A DNA stretch of 64,000 bases, taken from positions 25,630 through 89,629 of the forward strand of contig NZ_AXVA01000023.1 in the NCBI RefSeq assembly GCF_000482325.1. The letters are read 5' to 3'. Each line of letters begins with the position of its first letter. Positions within the stretch are counted from its first letter, which is position 1. Made by a program: the position numbers and the translations under genes. The stretch comes from Bacillus sp. UNC438CL73TsuS30. GTDB lineage: Bacteria > Bacillota > Bacilli > Bacillales > Cytobacillaceae. A model generated the notes under the pieces. That model searched no databases and was not told where the DNA came from. It saw only the letters and a program-made list of their open reading frames with translations. This document shows positions 7,064-16,345 of this stretch, in pieces.

Positions 7064-7715
7064 TGTATTTCAACCTTCTTTCAACCCGTTTGCCAAGCAT
7101 TGTCAGCACCATGACCATTACCCAATAAATAACACCAACAAATATAAGCGGTTCAAAATTCCGATAAATATCCGCGCCAACCACTTGGGCACGACGCATA
7201 AGGTCTAAATAACCAATTGTCGATACAAGTGCTGATTCCTTTGTAAGGGAAACAAATTCATTCATAAGAGCCGGTAAAATATTTTTCATCGCCTGAGGCA
7301 GGATAATATCCTTCATCATCAGACGGTAAGGAACACCAAGTGCCTGCGCAGCCTCTGTCTGCCCTTTATCGACTGCTTGTATTCCTGCCCGAATAATTTC
7401 CGAAACATAGGCTGCAGAATTTAAACCGAAAGCTAAAATAGAGGATAAAAATGGAGTAATATCATAACCGGTTAATTGTGGAACAGCAAAATAAATAATC
7501 ATTAATTGTAAAATTAACGGTGTACCGCGAAAAATCGAGGTATAGATACCTGCAATCCAATTTAAAGCCTTTATATGAGAAATTTTAAACAGTGCAAAAA
7601 CTGTACCAAGTGCAAAACCAAAAATAATCGCTACAATAACGAATTTAAGCGTCTCCCATATTCCTTTTAACATAAAAGGAATATAAGGCACAATTTGGCT
7701 AAAATCCAAATTCAT
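7056..7715 (-). CDS. artQ: Polar amino acid ABC transporter, permease subunit
   Basis: A 219-residue HisMQ-type permease with about five membrane helices and the EAA loop [22 protein letters not shown] near residues 120-141 that docks on the ATPase. It sits between the ATPase and the binding protein, 54 bases downstream of the latter. One permease gene suggests a homodimer in the membrane, as in other Art/Gln systems. Confidence 0.9.
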   Translation of the reverse strand: MNLDFSQIVPYIPFMLKGIWETLKFVIVAIIFGFALGTVFALFKISHIKALNWIAGIYTSIFRGTPLILQLMIIYFAVPQLTGYDITPFLSSILAFGLNSAAYVSEIIRAGIQAVDKGQTEAAQALGVPYRLMMKDIILPQAMKNILPALMNEFVSLTKESALVSTIGYLDLMRRAQVVGADIYRNFEPLIFVGVIYWVMVMVLTMLGKRVERRLKYSD

Positions 7716-7769
7716 GCCTTACACCTCACTTCAATATTTATTCTAATCTTGTCTGACACTGATGAAATA

Positions 7770-8546
7770 TTACTGTTGATCCTTCAACCATTTATCCTTC
7801 AATTCCTGAAGCTTTCCGTTATCTTCTAACTTTTTAAGAACACCATTCACATTACCAACAAGCTTACTGCCTTTTGGAAAAGCAACTGCCATTCCTGGAG
7901 AACTGCTTGTTGGATCATCAAATCCAGCTAAATTTTGCTTTTTAATATAACCGGTAGCTACTGATTTATCCATATAAGCTACTTGAATACGTTTTGATAA
8001 AAGCTCTTGAATTAATGTAGTCGCATTATCCAGTGGCTTCACATCAAATTTAACTTTTTTCTGAAGTGCTTTTGCGCCTTCTTCTTGAATGGTCCCAAGC
8101 TGAACTCCAACCGTGTTCCCTTTTAGATCATCTACTGTTTTAATGTTTGAACCCTTTAAGGTAATAAACATTTCACCTGAACGGTTATATTCCGTTGAGA
8201 AGTCAACATTTTTCTTACGTTTTTCAGTAGCAGACATACCAGCAAGAACCATGTCTGCACGGTTAGCCTGCAGGGCTCCGATTAAACCGTCAAACTTCAT
8301 ATCCTTAATTTCGAGCTTATATCCTAATTCTTTTGCAATCATATTCGCTAAATCAATGTCAAAACCTTGAGGATTTCCTGCTGTATCTCTTGATTCAAAT
8401 GGAGCAAAGTCAGCTGATGTCGCCATCGTTAATACTTTGTTTGCTTTTCCACTTTCCTTATCTGCTCCTTCATTATTGCTCTTACCGCAAGCTGCCATTA
8501 TCACTAATGTAAAAATAACCGTAGCAAATAATAAAGTCTTCTTCAT
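7770..8546 (-). CDS. artP: Amino acid (probably arginine) ABC transporter substrate-binding lipoprotein
   Basis: A 258-residue family 3 solute-binding protein. The signal peptide ends in the lipobox LVIMAACG, so Cys 20 is lipidated and the protein is anchored outside the membrane. The mature part has the family motifs FAPFESRD, GFDIDLA and GVQLGTIQEE. It resembles B. subtilis ArtP (YqiX), an arginine binder, more than the glutamine or cystine binders known to me. First gene of artPQM; AGGAGGAG precedes the ATG. Confidence 0.88.
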   Translation of the reverse strand: MKKTLLFATVIFTLVIMAACGKSNNEGADKESGKANKVLTMATSADFAPFESRDTAGNPQGFDIDLANMIAKELGYKLEIKDMKFDGLIGALQANRADMVLAGMSATEKRKKNVDFSTEYNRSGEMFITLKGSNIKTVDDLKGNTVGVQLGTIQEEGAKALQKKVKFDVKPLDNATTLIQELLSKRIQVAYMDKSVATGYIKKQNLAGFDDPTSSSPGMAVAFPKGSKLVGNVNGVLKKLEDNGKLQELKDKWLKDQQ

Positions 8547-8732
8547 GATGTCTCCTCCTACAAAAATTAAGTATTTTATAAATCTAAATCTGAATTTTTA
8601 TTCAACTAGATGAATATTAACACGTTATTTTTTATTTGAAAAGATATTTTTCCAATATAAAAATATTCAGAAAATACTTTTGTTAAATCGTTATGATATA
8701 CACTAAAGTTCCTATACTAATATTATCCCCAA

Positions 8733-8764
8733 AAAAAGCACCTCTATTAAATAGAGATGCTTCA
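8733..8764 (-). terminator. Terminator after the M20 amidohydrolase gene
   Basis: GCATCTCTATT / AATAGAGGTGC stem followed by seven T on the minus strand; separates the amidohydrolase gene from artP. Confidence 0.8.
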
Positions 8765-8767
8765 AAT

Positions 8768-9931
8768 TTATTTACAATTGGATAAAAATTCACCTTTTAT
8801 ATTTTCTAGCTCTTCTTTATCGGTAATTAAGTCAAACCCTGTATAAGCCAGAGCCAGGACGCCGCTGGCAAGAATTCGATGGGAGTTGTCAGTAATGGTT
8901 GTCTCGGCAAATTCCGTTGTATGCGCAACAAGTCCTGGGGAATCTAAACCAATATAAGGGTGGATAGCCGGGACGACATGGCTTACATTCCCCATATCAA
9001 TTGAGCCGTATGACTCCTTCGCCTTCTTGACTTCCTTAATGCCAGCCGAGAACAGATTTTTGGTAAAAAGCCTTGATAGGGTTTGATTGGTGACCATATT
9101 ATCATAGCTTAATTCATAATTATCGATTTGGACCTCTGCACCTGTCATAAGCGCAGCACCGTTTGCAATATTTTTTACCTTTTCAACGACTTCATTTAAA
9201 TAGCTTCGATTGCTTGCCCGAACATAGAATTGGGCTACGGCCTTATCTGGTACAATATTGGCCGCAACGCCGCCCTCTTTAATAATTCCATGGATCCGGA
9301 CATCAGACGACACATGCTGACGAAGGGCATTGATTCCATTGAATAATTGAAGCACTGCATCAAGGGCATTAATCCCTTTTTCGGGGGATGCCGCTGCATG
9401 GCTTGATTTTCCCCGGAAATCAAATTGAATCGCATCCATTGCCAATGAAACCCCGCTCTCATACGATTCATCAGCAGGATGGAGAATCATGGCCGCATCA
9501 ATATCCGCAAAAACCCCTTGCTCCGCCATTGGAACCTTTGCACCATTCGTTTCTTCCGCCGGAGTTCCCAGTACCACGATTCGTCCGCCAATTTCATCGA
9601 CCACTTTACTCAAGAGAACCCCAGCCCCTGCACTCATCGTTCCAATCATATTGTGGCCGCATCCATGACCGACACCGGGTAATGCATCATATTCCGATAA
9701 ATAGGCAATCGAAGGCCCAGCTTTTTTGCTGTCATACACCGCTTTAAAAGCTGTTGGCCGGCCAACAATCCCTTTTTCAACAGTAAATCCATGCTCTTCA
9801 AGAAAACCAACTAAGAGCTCCATCGACTCAAATTCCTGATCTCCTAATTCGGGGTAATGATACAAGTGATCACTAATTTCCCATAATTTGTGCTGCAAGA
9901 ATTCTAATTCTTTTTTCAACTGATCCTTCAT
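8768..9931 (-). CDS. M20 family metallo-amidohydrolase
   Basis: A 387-residue zinc hydrolase of the M20D group (AbgB / amidohydrolase type). Metal-site motifs are present: GHGCGHNMIG (about 92-101), the catalytic Glu pair in PAEETNGAK and the ligand His in ILHPADES; a dimerisation lid domain fills about 170-290. Relatives cleave N-acyl amino acids, aminobenzoyl-glutamate or small dipeptides in the cytosol. Lying just upstream of an amino-acid transporter, on the same strand but behind its own terminator, it may process imported or scavenged amino-acid conjugates. The exact substrate is unknown. Confidence 0.88.
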   Translation of the reverse strand: MKDQLKKELEFLQHKLWEISDHLYHYPELGDQEFESMELLVGFLEEHGFTVEKGIVGRPTAFKAVYDSKKAGPSIAYLSEYDALPGVGHGCGHNMIGTMSAGAGVLLSKVVDEIGGRIVVLGTPAEETNGAKVPMAEQGVFADIDAAMILHPADESYESGVSLAMDAIQFDFRGKSSHAAASPEKGINALDAVLQLFNGINALRQHVSSDVRIHGIIKEGGVAANIVPDKAVAQFYVRASNRSYLNEVVEKVKNIANGAALMTGAEVQIDNYELSYDNMVTNQTLSRLFTKNLFSAGIKEVKKAKESYGSIDMGNVSHVVPAIHPYIGLDSPGLVAHTTEFAETTITDNSHRILASGVLALAYTGFDLITDKEELENIKGEFLSNCK

Positions 9932-10009
9932 TGCAAAAAACCCCCTTTATTGTGTACATATATTTTGAAACCTTCTTCGGTCAATTTCAAGTTCCAAGGG
10001 GAGGGCTTT

Positions 10010-11383
10010 TTATCTAAAACTAAATTTATTTGCCGTCTTTAGAGCGAATCGGACCGATTTCCGATTTAATGTCCCTTGCAATTTCTTAATCGTTCGATCT
10101 TTTTCACTGAGCTTGGTTTGAAGTTCTTTTAACTTTTCATCTTTATTGGCGGATTCCAGCAGATAAAGGTTTTCCCACCGTTCTGTAATTTCTTGCAAAT
10201 CACAGCTGCTGATCGGCGAAATAGGCGGGAGGGGCTGAATCTCCGCTAATTTCTCATCCAAAGGAACTTTAGCAGGTGTGTGGTCATCTTTATAAATATG
10301 TTCCAGGTTATTTTTATTTAGAAAGCTGATGAATTTATCAAAATTTCCTGCTTGTGTTTTAATAGGCGCTCTAAAATCACTTTTTTCAATTAAATCGCTC
10401 AGTCTTGTTTTACTTGTAATTTCATTTGCATTCACATGTGTTAAATTATGGTACTCAGCTAATTCTCTCATTCTAGCATCCTTTGGAATTAAAATGCTAG
10501 GCGTCCCGGCAATGGTTGCGGCAATATTCCCGTGAAGCCTGGCCCCGAAACTTAAATCAGCCTGCCTTAAAAAATCTAACCAAGTAGATACATTTAAAAA
10601 GAAACGTACCCTATTGTTCATATAAGTTGGATGTGACATCGCAACTGGGTAATTTTTGCTGGACCCAGCTATAGCAGGCGCCCCGGCAAAAGTAAGCCTC
10701 ATTTCCTTCAGCCATTGGGGAATAAAATAATGATTAGGATATTCCTCCATACCTCTTGTAATAAAATCAAGTACATTCTTTGGAGAAAGGCGTGATGAAT
10801 TAACACAAACCATTGAATCAGTTGTGATATTCGTTTCACGTATCTGTAATTCTCTGCCAAAGGCATACATAGAAGGGCAACCAATAACCGTATGGTCTAT
10901 ATTTTCGCGAAAACCTAATTTTGATAAATATTGAGAGGTAATTTCACCTCTGACACCAATCATTGCTGACTTTTCCAGTACAGCACTAACAAACGCTTTG
11001 ACATCATCATCAAAAGGGAAGCCCTCATTTAGCTTTGGTTCAAATGGAGCACGCAAACCTACACCAATCACCACAACGGGGATCGTCAGTTTTTTGATTA
11101 ATTTCGTATATTTGCGTAAGGATGAAACAAAGTCATTTCGGAAGGCATCGGCTAATGGAATAATGTAACAACTATACTTTTCATTGATTTCATCAGCCTT
11201 ATCCGGGTCAATATCATAATAATCCGGTGTAATCATCGTTTCTTCTGTCATTAATGTACGGAACACACTAAAGGCATAAACAAGATTCCCTACGTTGCCG
11301 CCGATGGAATTATTCACAAGCATATGTGGTGCATCAAATGTATCAAGTGGCGATATGCCCGATCTGATTAGAATCTCTTTCAT
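10010..11383 (-). CDS. Polysaccharide pyruvyl transferase family protein, orphan
   Basis: A 457-residue protein whose first 350 residues match the polysaccharide pyruvyl transferase fold (GT-B like; CsaB/WcaK family): N-terminal GNVGNLVYA, middle VVIGVGLRAPFE and the diagnostic FGARLHGNIAATIAGTPSILIP near 280-300. Members add ketal pyruvate to wall or capsule sugars. Residues from about 395 form a charged coiled coil (ANKDEKLKELQTKLSEKDRT) not usual for the family. No sugar-transferase or S-layer genes lie beside it, so the acceptor is unknown. It is a single-gene unit. Confidence 0.82.
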   Translation of the reverse strand: MKEILIRSGISPLDTFDAPHMLVNNSIGGNVGNLVYAFSVFRTLMTEETMITPDYYDIDPDKADEINEKYSCYIIPLADAFRNDFVSSLRKYTKLIKKLTIPVVVIGVGLRAPFEPKLNEGFPFDDDVKAFVSAVLEKSAMIGVRGEITSQYLSKLGFRENIDHTVIGCPSMYAFGRELQIRETNITTDSMVCVNSSRLSPKNVLDFITRGMEEYPNHYFIPQWLKEMRLTFAGAPAIAGSSKNYPVAMSHPTYMNNRVRFFLNVSTWLDFLRQADLSFGARLHGNIAATIAGTPSILIPKDARMRELAEYHNLTHVNANEITSKTRLSDLIEKSDFRAPIKTQAGNFDKFISFLNKNNLEHIYKDDHTPAKVPLDEKLAEIQPLPPISPISSCDLQEITERWENLYLLESANKDEKLKELQTKLSEKDRTIKKLQGTLNRKSVRFALKTANKFSFR

Positions 11384-11490
11384 TATAAAAAACTTACCCC
11401 TTAAATTAATTTTTTATTAAAATACTATTAAATGCTACCATAGGATAAGTTAAGAAACCATTAAGAACCACTATTTGGCATTAAAAGGAG

Positions 11491-11527
11491 AAAAAAGCCC
11501 TAACTCATTTGCAGAGTTAAGGCTTTA
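11491..11527 (-). terminator. Terminator of serA
   Basis: AAAGCC(T)TAACTC pairs with GAGTTAGGGCTTT around a 7-base loop, followed by six T on the minus strand. Confidence 0.85.
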
Positions 11528-11531
11528 TCGA

Positions 11532-12731
11532 TTAAATAATCCGTGCTGTTACAATTCCTTCGATTTGGTTAATTTTCTCTTCTATCGCAGGAAGAATATC
11601 ACCGTTTACTTCGTTATCAATATCAATCATTGTATAAGCATAGTCACCACGGCTTCTGTTTACCATGTCAGCGATGTTCAAATCATAGCTTGAAATGGCA
11701 GAAGTTATTTGTCCAACCATGTTCGGAACATTACGATGGAAAGCTGTTACTCGTGTCTTTCCAGTGTATGGTAAAGATGCATTTGGAAAGTTCACAGAGT
11801 TCTTAATGTTTCCAGTCTCCAAAAATTCTTTCACCTGGCGTGATGCCATAATCGCACAGTTTTCTTCAGACTCCTGTGTTGATGCACCTAAATGCGGGAT
11901 GGCAATGGTATTTTTCATTTGCAATACATTTTCATTCGGGAAGTCTGTGATGTACTCGCCAACGATTCCATCTTCAAGCGCAACCGCCATATCCACTTCA
12001 TTTACCAGCTCTCCGCGGGAGAAGTTCAAAATATGCACACCCGGCTTCATGATGCTAAATGTTTCTTTATTAAACATTCCTTTTGTATCAGGAGTAAATG
12101 GCACATGTACTGTAATATAATCAGATTCCGCGTACAACTGTTCAATTGTCATAGCACGTTGTACATTGCGGGACAGGTTCCAAGCTGTATCTACAGAAAT
12201 GAACGGATCAAAGCCGATGACATCCATATCTAAATCAAGTGCATCATTTGCTACAAGCGCACCGATAGCACCTAATCCAATGACACCTAACGTTTTCCCT
12301 TTAATTTCTTTTCCAACAAATTGCTTCTTTCCTGCTTCCACTAGCTTCGGAATTTGGTCACCTTCAACTTCTAACCCCTTTGTCCAAGCAATACCAGCAA
12401 AAAGATTACGGGATGAAGCAATTAAAGAAGTTAAGACCATTTCTTTTACTGCGTTTGCATTGGCACCAGGAGTATTAAAAACAACAATTCCTTGTTCCGT
12501 ACATTTATCAACCGGAATATTATTTACCCCTGCGCCTGCACGAGCGATCGCCTTTAATTGATCGCCGAATTCCAATGCATGCATATTGAAGCTTCGGACT
12601 ACAACGGCATCCGGATTTTCACTTTCATTGTCGATTGTAAAAGAATCCTTATTGAAAACTTTTAGCCCGCTTTCTGCAATAGCATTTAAAGTTTTAATCG
12701 TTTTTATTTTTTCTACAGTTACAGTGCTCAT
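11532..12731 (-). CDS. serA: D-3-phosphoglycerate dehydrogenase, short ACT-domain form
   Basis: Oxidises 3-phosphoglycerate to 3-phosphohydroxypyruvate, the committed step of serine synthesis. The 399 residues show ARAGAGVNN and the Rossmann motif GVIGLGAIG (about 149-157), the catalytic Arg in NFSRGELV, the Glu in DFPNE and the His in PHLGASTQESEENC, then a C-terminal ACT domain (about 320-399). It lacks the intervening domain of the 525-residue B. subtilis SerA and is thus nearer the E. coli-length form. The gene is alone, without serC or serB beside it, and is preceded by a ZTP-type riboswitch. Confidence 0.92.
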   Translation of the reverse strand: MSTVTVEKIKTIKTLNAIAESGLKVFNKDSFTIDNESENPDAVVVRSFNMHALEFGDQLKAIARAGAGVNNIPVDKCTEQGIVVFNTPGANANAVKEMVLTSLIASSRNLFAGIAWTKGLEVEGDQIPKLVEAGKKQFVGKEIKGKTLGVIGLGAIGALVANDALDLDMDVIGFDPFISVDTAWNLSRNVQRAMTIEQLYAESDYITVHVPFTPDTKGMFNKETFSIMKPGVHILNFSRGELVNEVDMAVALEDGIVGEYITDFPNENVLQMKNTIAIPHLGASTQESEENCAIMASRQVKEFLETGNIKNSVNFPNASLPYTGKTRVTAFHRNVPNMVGQITSAISSYDLNIADMVNRSRGDYAYTMIDIDNEVNGDILPAIEEKINQIEGIVTARII

Positions 12732-12841
12732 TTTAATTTCGCCTCTTTTGTTTTATTAGATTTAAAATCTTATAGACTATTATAAATAATCAAAAATATT
12801 CACGCTAGTCAACAGTTATTTCCTTTTTATCTCCCCCTAAT

Positions 12842-12877
12842 AAACAGAAAGAGGCAAGGGGTATATTCCCTTACCTC
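12842..12877 (-). terminator. Attenuator hairpin of the serA leader
   Basis: GAGGTAAGGG pairs with CCCTTGCCTC around AATATA, followed by TTTCTGTTT on the minus strand. It starts directly at the 3' edge of the riboswitch aptamer, so ligand binding can compete with it. Confidence 0.8.
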
Positions 12878-12948
12878 TGCCCAGGCGAACGGCTGCGATA
12901 CTATGTGCTCCCTCACGGTTCTCCGCGCTTCGCCAGTTACACATAGCC
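12878..12948 (-). promoter_or_regulatory. ZTP/ZMP (pfl) riboswitch aptamer upstream of serA
   Basis: The minus strand starts with CTATGTG paired to CACATAG, carries ACTGGCG in the first junction, GGGAGCA in the second and ends with the hallmark CCGTTCGCCTGGGCA; GGCGAA and TTCGCC can form the pseudoknot. These are the conserved blocks of the pfl motif that senses ZMP/ZTP, the alarmone of 10-formyl-tetrahydrofolate shortage. Linkage to serA fits: serine feeds one-carbon units. The rest of the 300-base gap holds an AT-rich stretch with TTGACT and TATAAT boxes at poor spacing (22 bases), so I do not call a promoter. Confidence 0.85.
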
Positions 12949-13031
12949 TTTTTATTTCCTCCATTTTATCAAGTTCTCTTTAAACCTTCAACTAAAAAAT
13001 TCTTAAATTTTAAAAATTTCAATTTTACCAT

Positions 13032-14081
13032 CTATAGTTCCTTTTCCCAGTTTGAAATTTCCTCACGAACACGAGGTGCCACTTCTGTCCCCAACAGCTC
13101 GATGGCTTTCATGACATCTTCATGCGGCATGGTTCCAACCGGCGTATGGAGCATAAAACGTGTAATTCCCACATTTTTGCGAAGATGAATAATCTTTTCG
13201 GCAACAGTTTTTGAATCTCCTACGTACAGTGCCCCTTCAAAGCTTCTTGCGGCATCAAAGCTCGCCCGGCTGTAATTCCCCCAGCCGCGTTCCCGCCCTA
13301 ACACGTTCATCGCCTGCTGAGTCGATGGGAAAAATTTGTCTGCAGCCGTCTGTGTATCCTCCGCAATAAAGCCATGGGAATGAGACGCGACTGGAAGCTT
13401 CGATACATCATGACCAGCCCTCTCAGCAGCCCTTTTATAAAGTTTAACCAGTGGGGCAAACTGCAGCGGGCTTCCACCAATAATGGCAAGAACGAGCGGC
13501 AGTCCGAGCATACCAGCGCGAACAACAGATTGCGAATTACCCCCGCTGCCTATCCATACTGGCAATGGATCTTGCACAGGACGTGGATACACCCCTAAAT
13601 TATGTATCGCTGGTCGATACCCGCCCTTCCAAGTTACTTTTTCAGATTCGCGTATTCTTAATAAAAACTCCAACTTTTCTTCAAACAGCTCATCATAGTC
13701 TTTTAAATCATAGCCAAACAGGGGAAATGATTCGATGAAAGAACCCCGGCCCGCCATAATTTCTGCCCGCCCGTTTGAAATCGCATCGAGCGTAGCAAAG
13801 TCCTGGAAAACACGTACCGGGTCCGCTGAAGATAACACCGTGACGGCACTTGTCAGCCGTATCCGTTTTGTCTGTGAGGCTGCAGCAGCGAGCACAACGG
13901 CAGGGGAAGAAGCCGCATAATCTTTCCGGTGATGTTCACCGACTCCAAAAACATCCAGTCCAACCTGATCGGCTAGGACAATTTCTTCAACTACTTCACG
14001 TATACGTTGGGCATGGCTGATTACCTCACCTGTTTGAACGTCCGGAGTTGTTTCCACAAACGTGCTCAAACCTATCTCCAC
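13032..14081 (-). CDS. LLM-class flavin-dependent oxidoreductase (luciferase-like)
   Basis: A 349-residue TIM-barrel monooxygenase of the bacterial-luciferase superfamily. Typical blocks are [15 protein letters not shown] (about 42-56), the [27 protein letters not shown] strand-helix and the [14 protein letters not shown] phosphate-binding region. It should use FMNH2 or F420-like flavin on an unknown substrate. Related proteins are often annotated as alkane-monooxygenase-like or YtmO/YwcH relatives, and no partner flavin reductase is adjacent. It is a single-gene unit. Confidence 0.85.
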   Translation of the reverse strand: MEIGLSTFVETTPDVQTGEVISHAQRIREVVEEIVLADQVGLDVFGVGEHHRKDYAASSPAVVLAAAASQTKRIRLTSAVTVLSSADPVRVFQDFATLDAISNGRAEIMAGRGSFIESFPLFGYDLKDYDELFEEKLEFLLRIRESEKVTWKGGYRPAIHNLGVYPRPVQDPLPVWIGSGGNSQSVVRAGMLGLPLVLAIIGGSPLQFAPLVKLYKRAAERAGHDVSKLPVASHSHGFIAEDTQTAADKFFPSTQQAMNVLGRERGWGNYSRASFDAARSFEGALYVGDSKTVAEKIIHLRKNVGITRFMLHTPVGTMPHEDVMKAIELLGTEVAPRVREEISNWEKEL

Positions 14082-14369
14082 AAAAATTCCTCCTATTTCA
14101 TCGGGCCTTTCCTCCTACTATACCGTAAAAGAAGTGCCTATCACCAGTCGAACAACCTTTGTTAAGGGCAAAAAAGGATAATTTAAATAGCACGCTTTTT
14201 CAATTTTATGGTAAAATCTATGTAACTACTGGTTAAAAATGGAGGATATTCACAGCTCCTCTCTTAACAAAAACAGTATGTTGCCATCAGCAAAAACATG
14301 GTGTTTTTGCTTGCTAGAATAATAGAATTTAAAACGACGGCTTGTAGTCTTTTGGAGGTAAGTGGATAA

Positions 14370-15314
14370 ATGAATCTTTTTTTACGCTTATTCGGCAGTC
14401 TTTTACTATGGGGATGTATGGCCATTATCTTAATTTTAGTGATTTTATTACCCCGGGAAACAGCATCCCATCGGGTAGGTGTTAAGGATGTCATGTCCTA
14501 CCATTTTACTTGGGATGGTTATAAACAAAATATTTATGATTATGTTGAAGGAGTAAAAGCGAAGAAAAGCCTCGGAACAACGGTGTTTAATCAGCCAGTC
14601 GAAACAGAACTCCTCCTTTATTTTAAAAGAAGCATTGCCATTCTCCTTCCAGCATTTTTGCTTAGTATCATGATTGGAATCTATAAAGGTGTCTTCGATT
14701 ATCGGTTTCAAAATAACAAAATAGGGCGATTATTTGGAAGAGGATCGACTTGGCTAGGGCAGGCTGTTCCTGACTTTTTCCTCATTTTCCTTTTTCAAAC
14801 CCTCTTATCTCTCGCCATAAGCCACAGCCTTCTTCCAAGAGTAGACCTATACGGAAATGACAAATGGTACAGTATCTTTCTTCCCATCCTATTTTTAAGC
14901 ATGTATCCAGCATTTATTATCGCCAAATACACCTTTCAAGCATTAGAAGAGGAAGATGAAAAGGATTATATAAAGACAGCAAAAGCAAAAGGGGTCCCGG
15001 ACCGAGTGATCCTTTGGAGGCATATCCTAAAAAACTGCTATCCTAAACTGCTTCAGCATTTTATGCCGATTGTCTTAATCTTATTTTCCGGAATGTTTGT
15101 TGTAGAATTTTTAACCATGTATCACGGGATTGGTTATCGGTTAATCGCAGCCATCCATATTAAAAATAAGTTTATGGCAGGGGAGGCTTTCCCAATTGAT
15201 GTACCTGCCGTCATCGGCTTTAGCTTATTAATCATGGTTCTTTTATTATTTGCACAATGGATTCACCAGCTCCTTGAGTTCTTTCTAAATCCAAAAAGGG
15301 GGGGAAGATTATAA
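14370..15314 (+). CDS. Opp/Dpp-type ABC transporter permease (first of an orphan pair)
   Basis: A 314-residue OppB/DppB-like permease with an N-terminal membrane segment (5-28), an extracytoplasmic stretch and five more helices. The ATPase-docking loop DYIKTAKAKGVPDRVILWRHILKN (about 202-225) is well kept. The stop and the next start overlap (TAATG), so the two permeases are coupled. There is no ATP-binding or substrate-binding gene on either side. A GGAGGT site lies upstream; a 21-base hairpin at 14290-14310 sits in the leader without a T-run. Substrate unknown; oligopeptide, nickel or another small solute are possible. Confidence 0.85.
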   Translation: MNLFLRLFGSLLLWGCMAIILILVILLPRETASHRVGVKDVMSYHFTWDGYKQNIYDYVEGVKAKKSLGTTVFNQPVETELLLYFKRSIAILLPAFLLSIMIGIYKGVFDYRFQNNKIGRLFGRGSTWLGQAVPDFFLIFLFQTLLSLAISHSLLPRVDLYGNDKWYSIFLPILFLSMYPAFIIAKYTFQALEEEDEKDYIKTAKAKGVPDRVILWRHILKNCYPKLLQHFMPIVLILFSGMFVVEFLTMYHGIGYRLIAAIHIKNKFMAGEAFPIDVPAVIGFSLLIMVLLLFAQWIHQLLEFFLNPKRGGRL

Positions 15315-16267
15315 TGCGGAAAATATCTTCATTGTGGATTGGTCTGATTGGCTGCAGTATTTTTGCCATCATTTTTATATTTGGCCCCTATTTGCCGAAT
15401 GTTGATAAAAAGGTTACTCCTCATACATATATGGTCGGTCCTGAAAGCAATCTGGATTTTATCCTCCCGCCCTTTGCCCCAAATAAGGAATTCTTGTTAG
15501 GCTCTGATAAATCCGGCAGGGATATCTATAGTGCTCTCATTATGGGAACACGCGGAACCTTAAGTATTGTTTTTACGATTTCATTGATCACATTTTTATT
15601 TGCCATTCCTTTTGGTGTGGCTTCTGCCCACTTGACCTTTTTCAGGGTGCTTTTACAGGCGTGGAATTATTTGTTTTCAAGAATACCTGTCTTTTTTTAC
15701 TTTATTATCGTGTCAACGATTCCTTTTTTTATCCTTTCTCCTCACCGCACTATTTGGATGATTAGCTTTCTTATTCTATTTGAATTAGGTAAGGTAGGGG
15801 AGGTTATCTACAAAGGGGTCTTACTAATTCAAAAAGAAACCTATTATGAGGCTGGAATTGTGGTCGGTTCGAAACCATTCGGACTATGGAAACAATATTA
15901 TTGGCCCGGCTGCTATCCTCAGTGGGTTGCCTACTTTGTACAGCATTTAGGGAGTATGCTATTTTTGCTAGGCCAGCTTGGAATCTTTGGAATTTTTATC
16001 TCCCAAGCATTTCTCCAACAAATAGACGGGTCTTACTTAATTGATAACCGTGCGATAATCTGGCCTATGTTCCTATTCGATGTCTTAATCGACTTCGATG
16101 CCTTTCCATGGGTCCCTCTATTTAGCTCGTTATTTATTACCCTTTCCATGTTATCCTTTGTTTCATTAGGTGAGGGGATACTAGAATATCATTCGAGAAA
16201 ACGCAAGGGATTAATTGCCCAAGGAAGCCGTTCCTGCCGCGATTCAGGAGGGAAACAGTGGATATAA
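15314..16267 (+). CDS. Opp/Dpp-type ABC transporter permease (second of an orphan pair)
   Basis: A 317-residue OppC/DppC-like permease. The family entry motif GSDKSGRDIYSALIMGTRGTLSI is at about 62-84, and the docking loop is recognisable but degenerate (YYEAGIVVGSKPFGLWKQYYWPG). The protein ends in a basic tail. It pairs with the preceding gene to form the membrane part of an importer; the missing ATPase must be borrowed from elsewhere. A strong hairpin follows, closing the two-gene unit. Confidence 0.82.
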   Translation: MRKISSLWIGLIGCSIFAIIFIFGPYLPNVDKKVTPHTYMVGPESNLDFILPPFAPNKEFLLGSDKSGRDIYSALIMGTRGTLSIVFTISLITFLFAIPFGVASAHLTFFRVLLQAWNYLFSRIPVFFYFIIVSTIPFFILSPHRTIWMISFLILFELGKVGEVIYKGVLLIQKETYYEAGIVVGSKPFGLWKQYYWPGCYPQWVAYFVQHLGSMLFLLGQLGIFGIFISQAFLQQIDGSYLIDNRAIIWPMFLFDVLIDFDAFPWVPLFSSLFITLSMLSFVSLGEGILEYHSRKRKGLIAQGSRSCRDSGGKQWI

Positions 16268-16307
16268 AAGGATAGAATGGAGGCATACGATTACTTTTAT
16301 AAACATA

Positions 16308-16337
16308 GAAAAAAGCATCTATAAAGATGCTTTTTTC
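16308..16337. terminator. Bidirectional terminator between the permease pair and mqo
   Basis: AAAAAAGCATCT and AGATGCTTTTTT around ATAA; perfect stem with T-runs in both directions, between convergent genes. Confidence 0.9.
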
Positions 16338-16345
16338 AAACAGTT

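Noticed and set aside
9388..9747. 119-codon plus-strand frame opposite the amidohydrolase
   Set aside because: Pro/His-rich antisense shadow of the M20 gene.
12166..12561. 131-codon plus-strand frame opposite serA
   Set aside because: It is a shadow of the serA reading frame; no start site or conserved content.
14448..14462. Noc-site-like CCCGGGAAA in the permease gene
   Set aside because: Only 10 of 14 bases fit, with the left arm missing.
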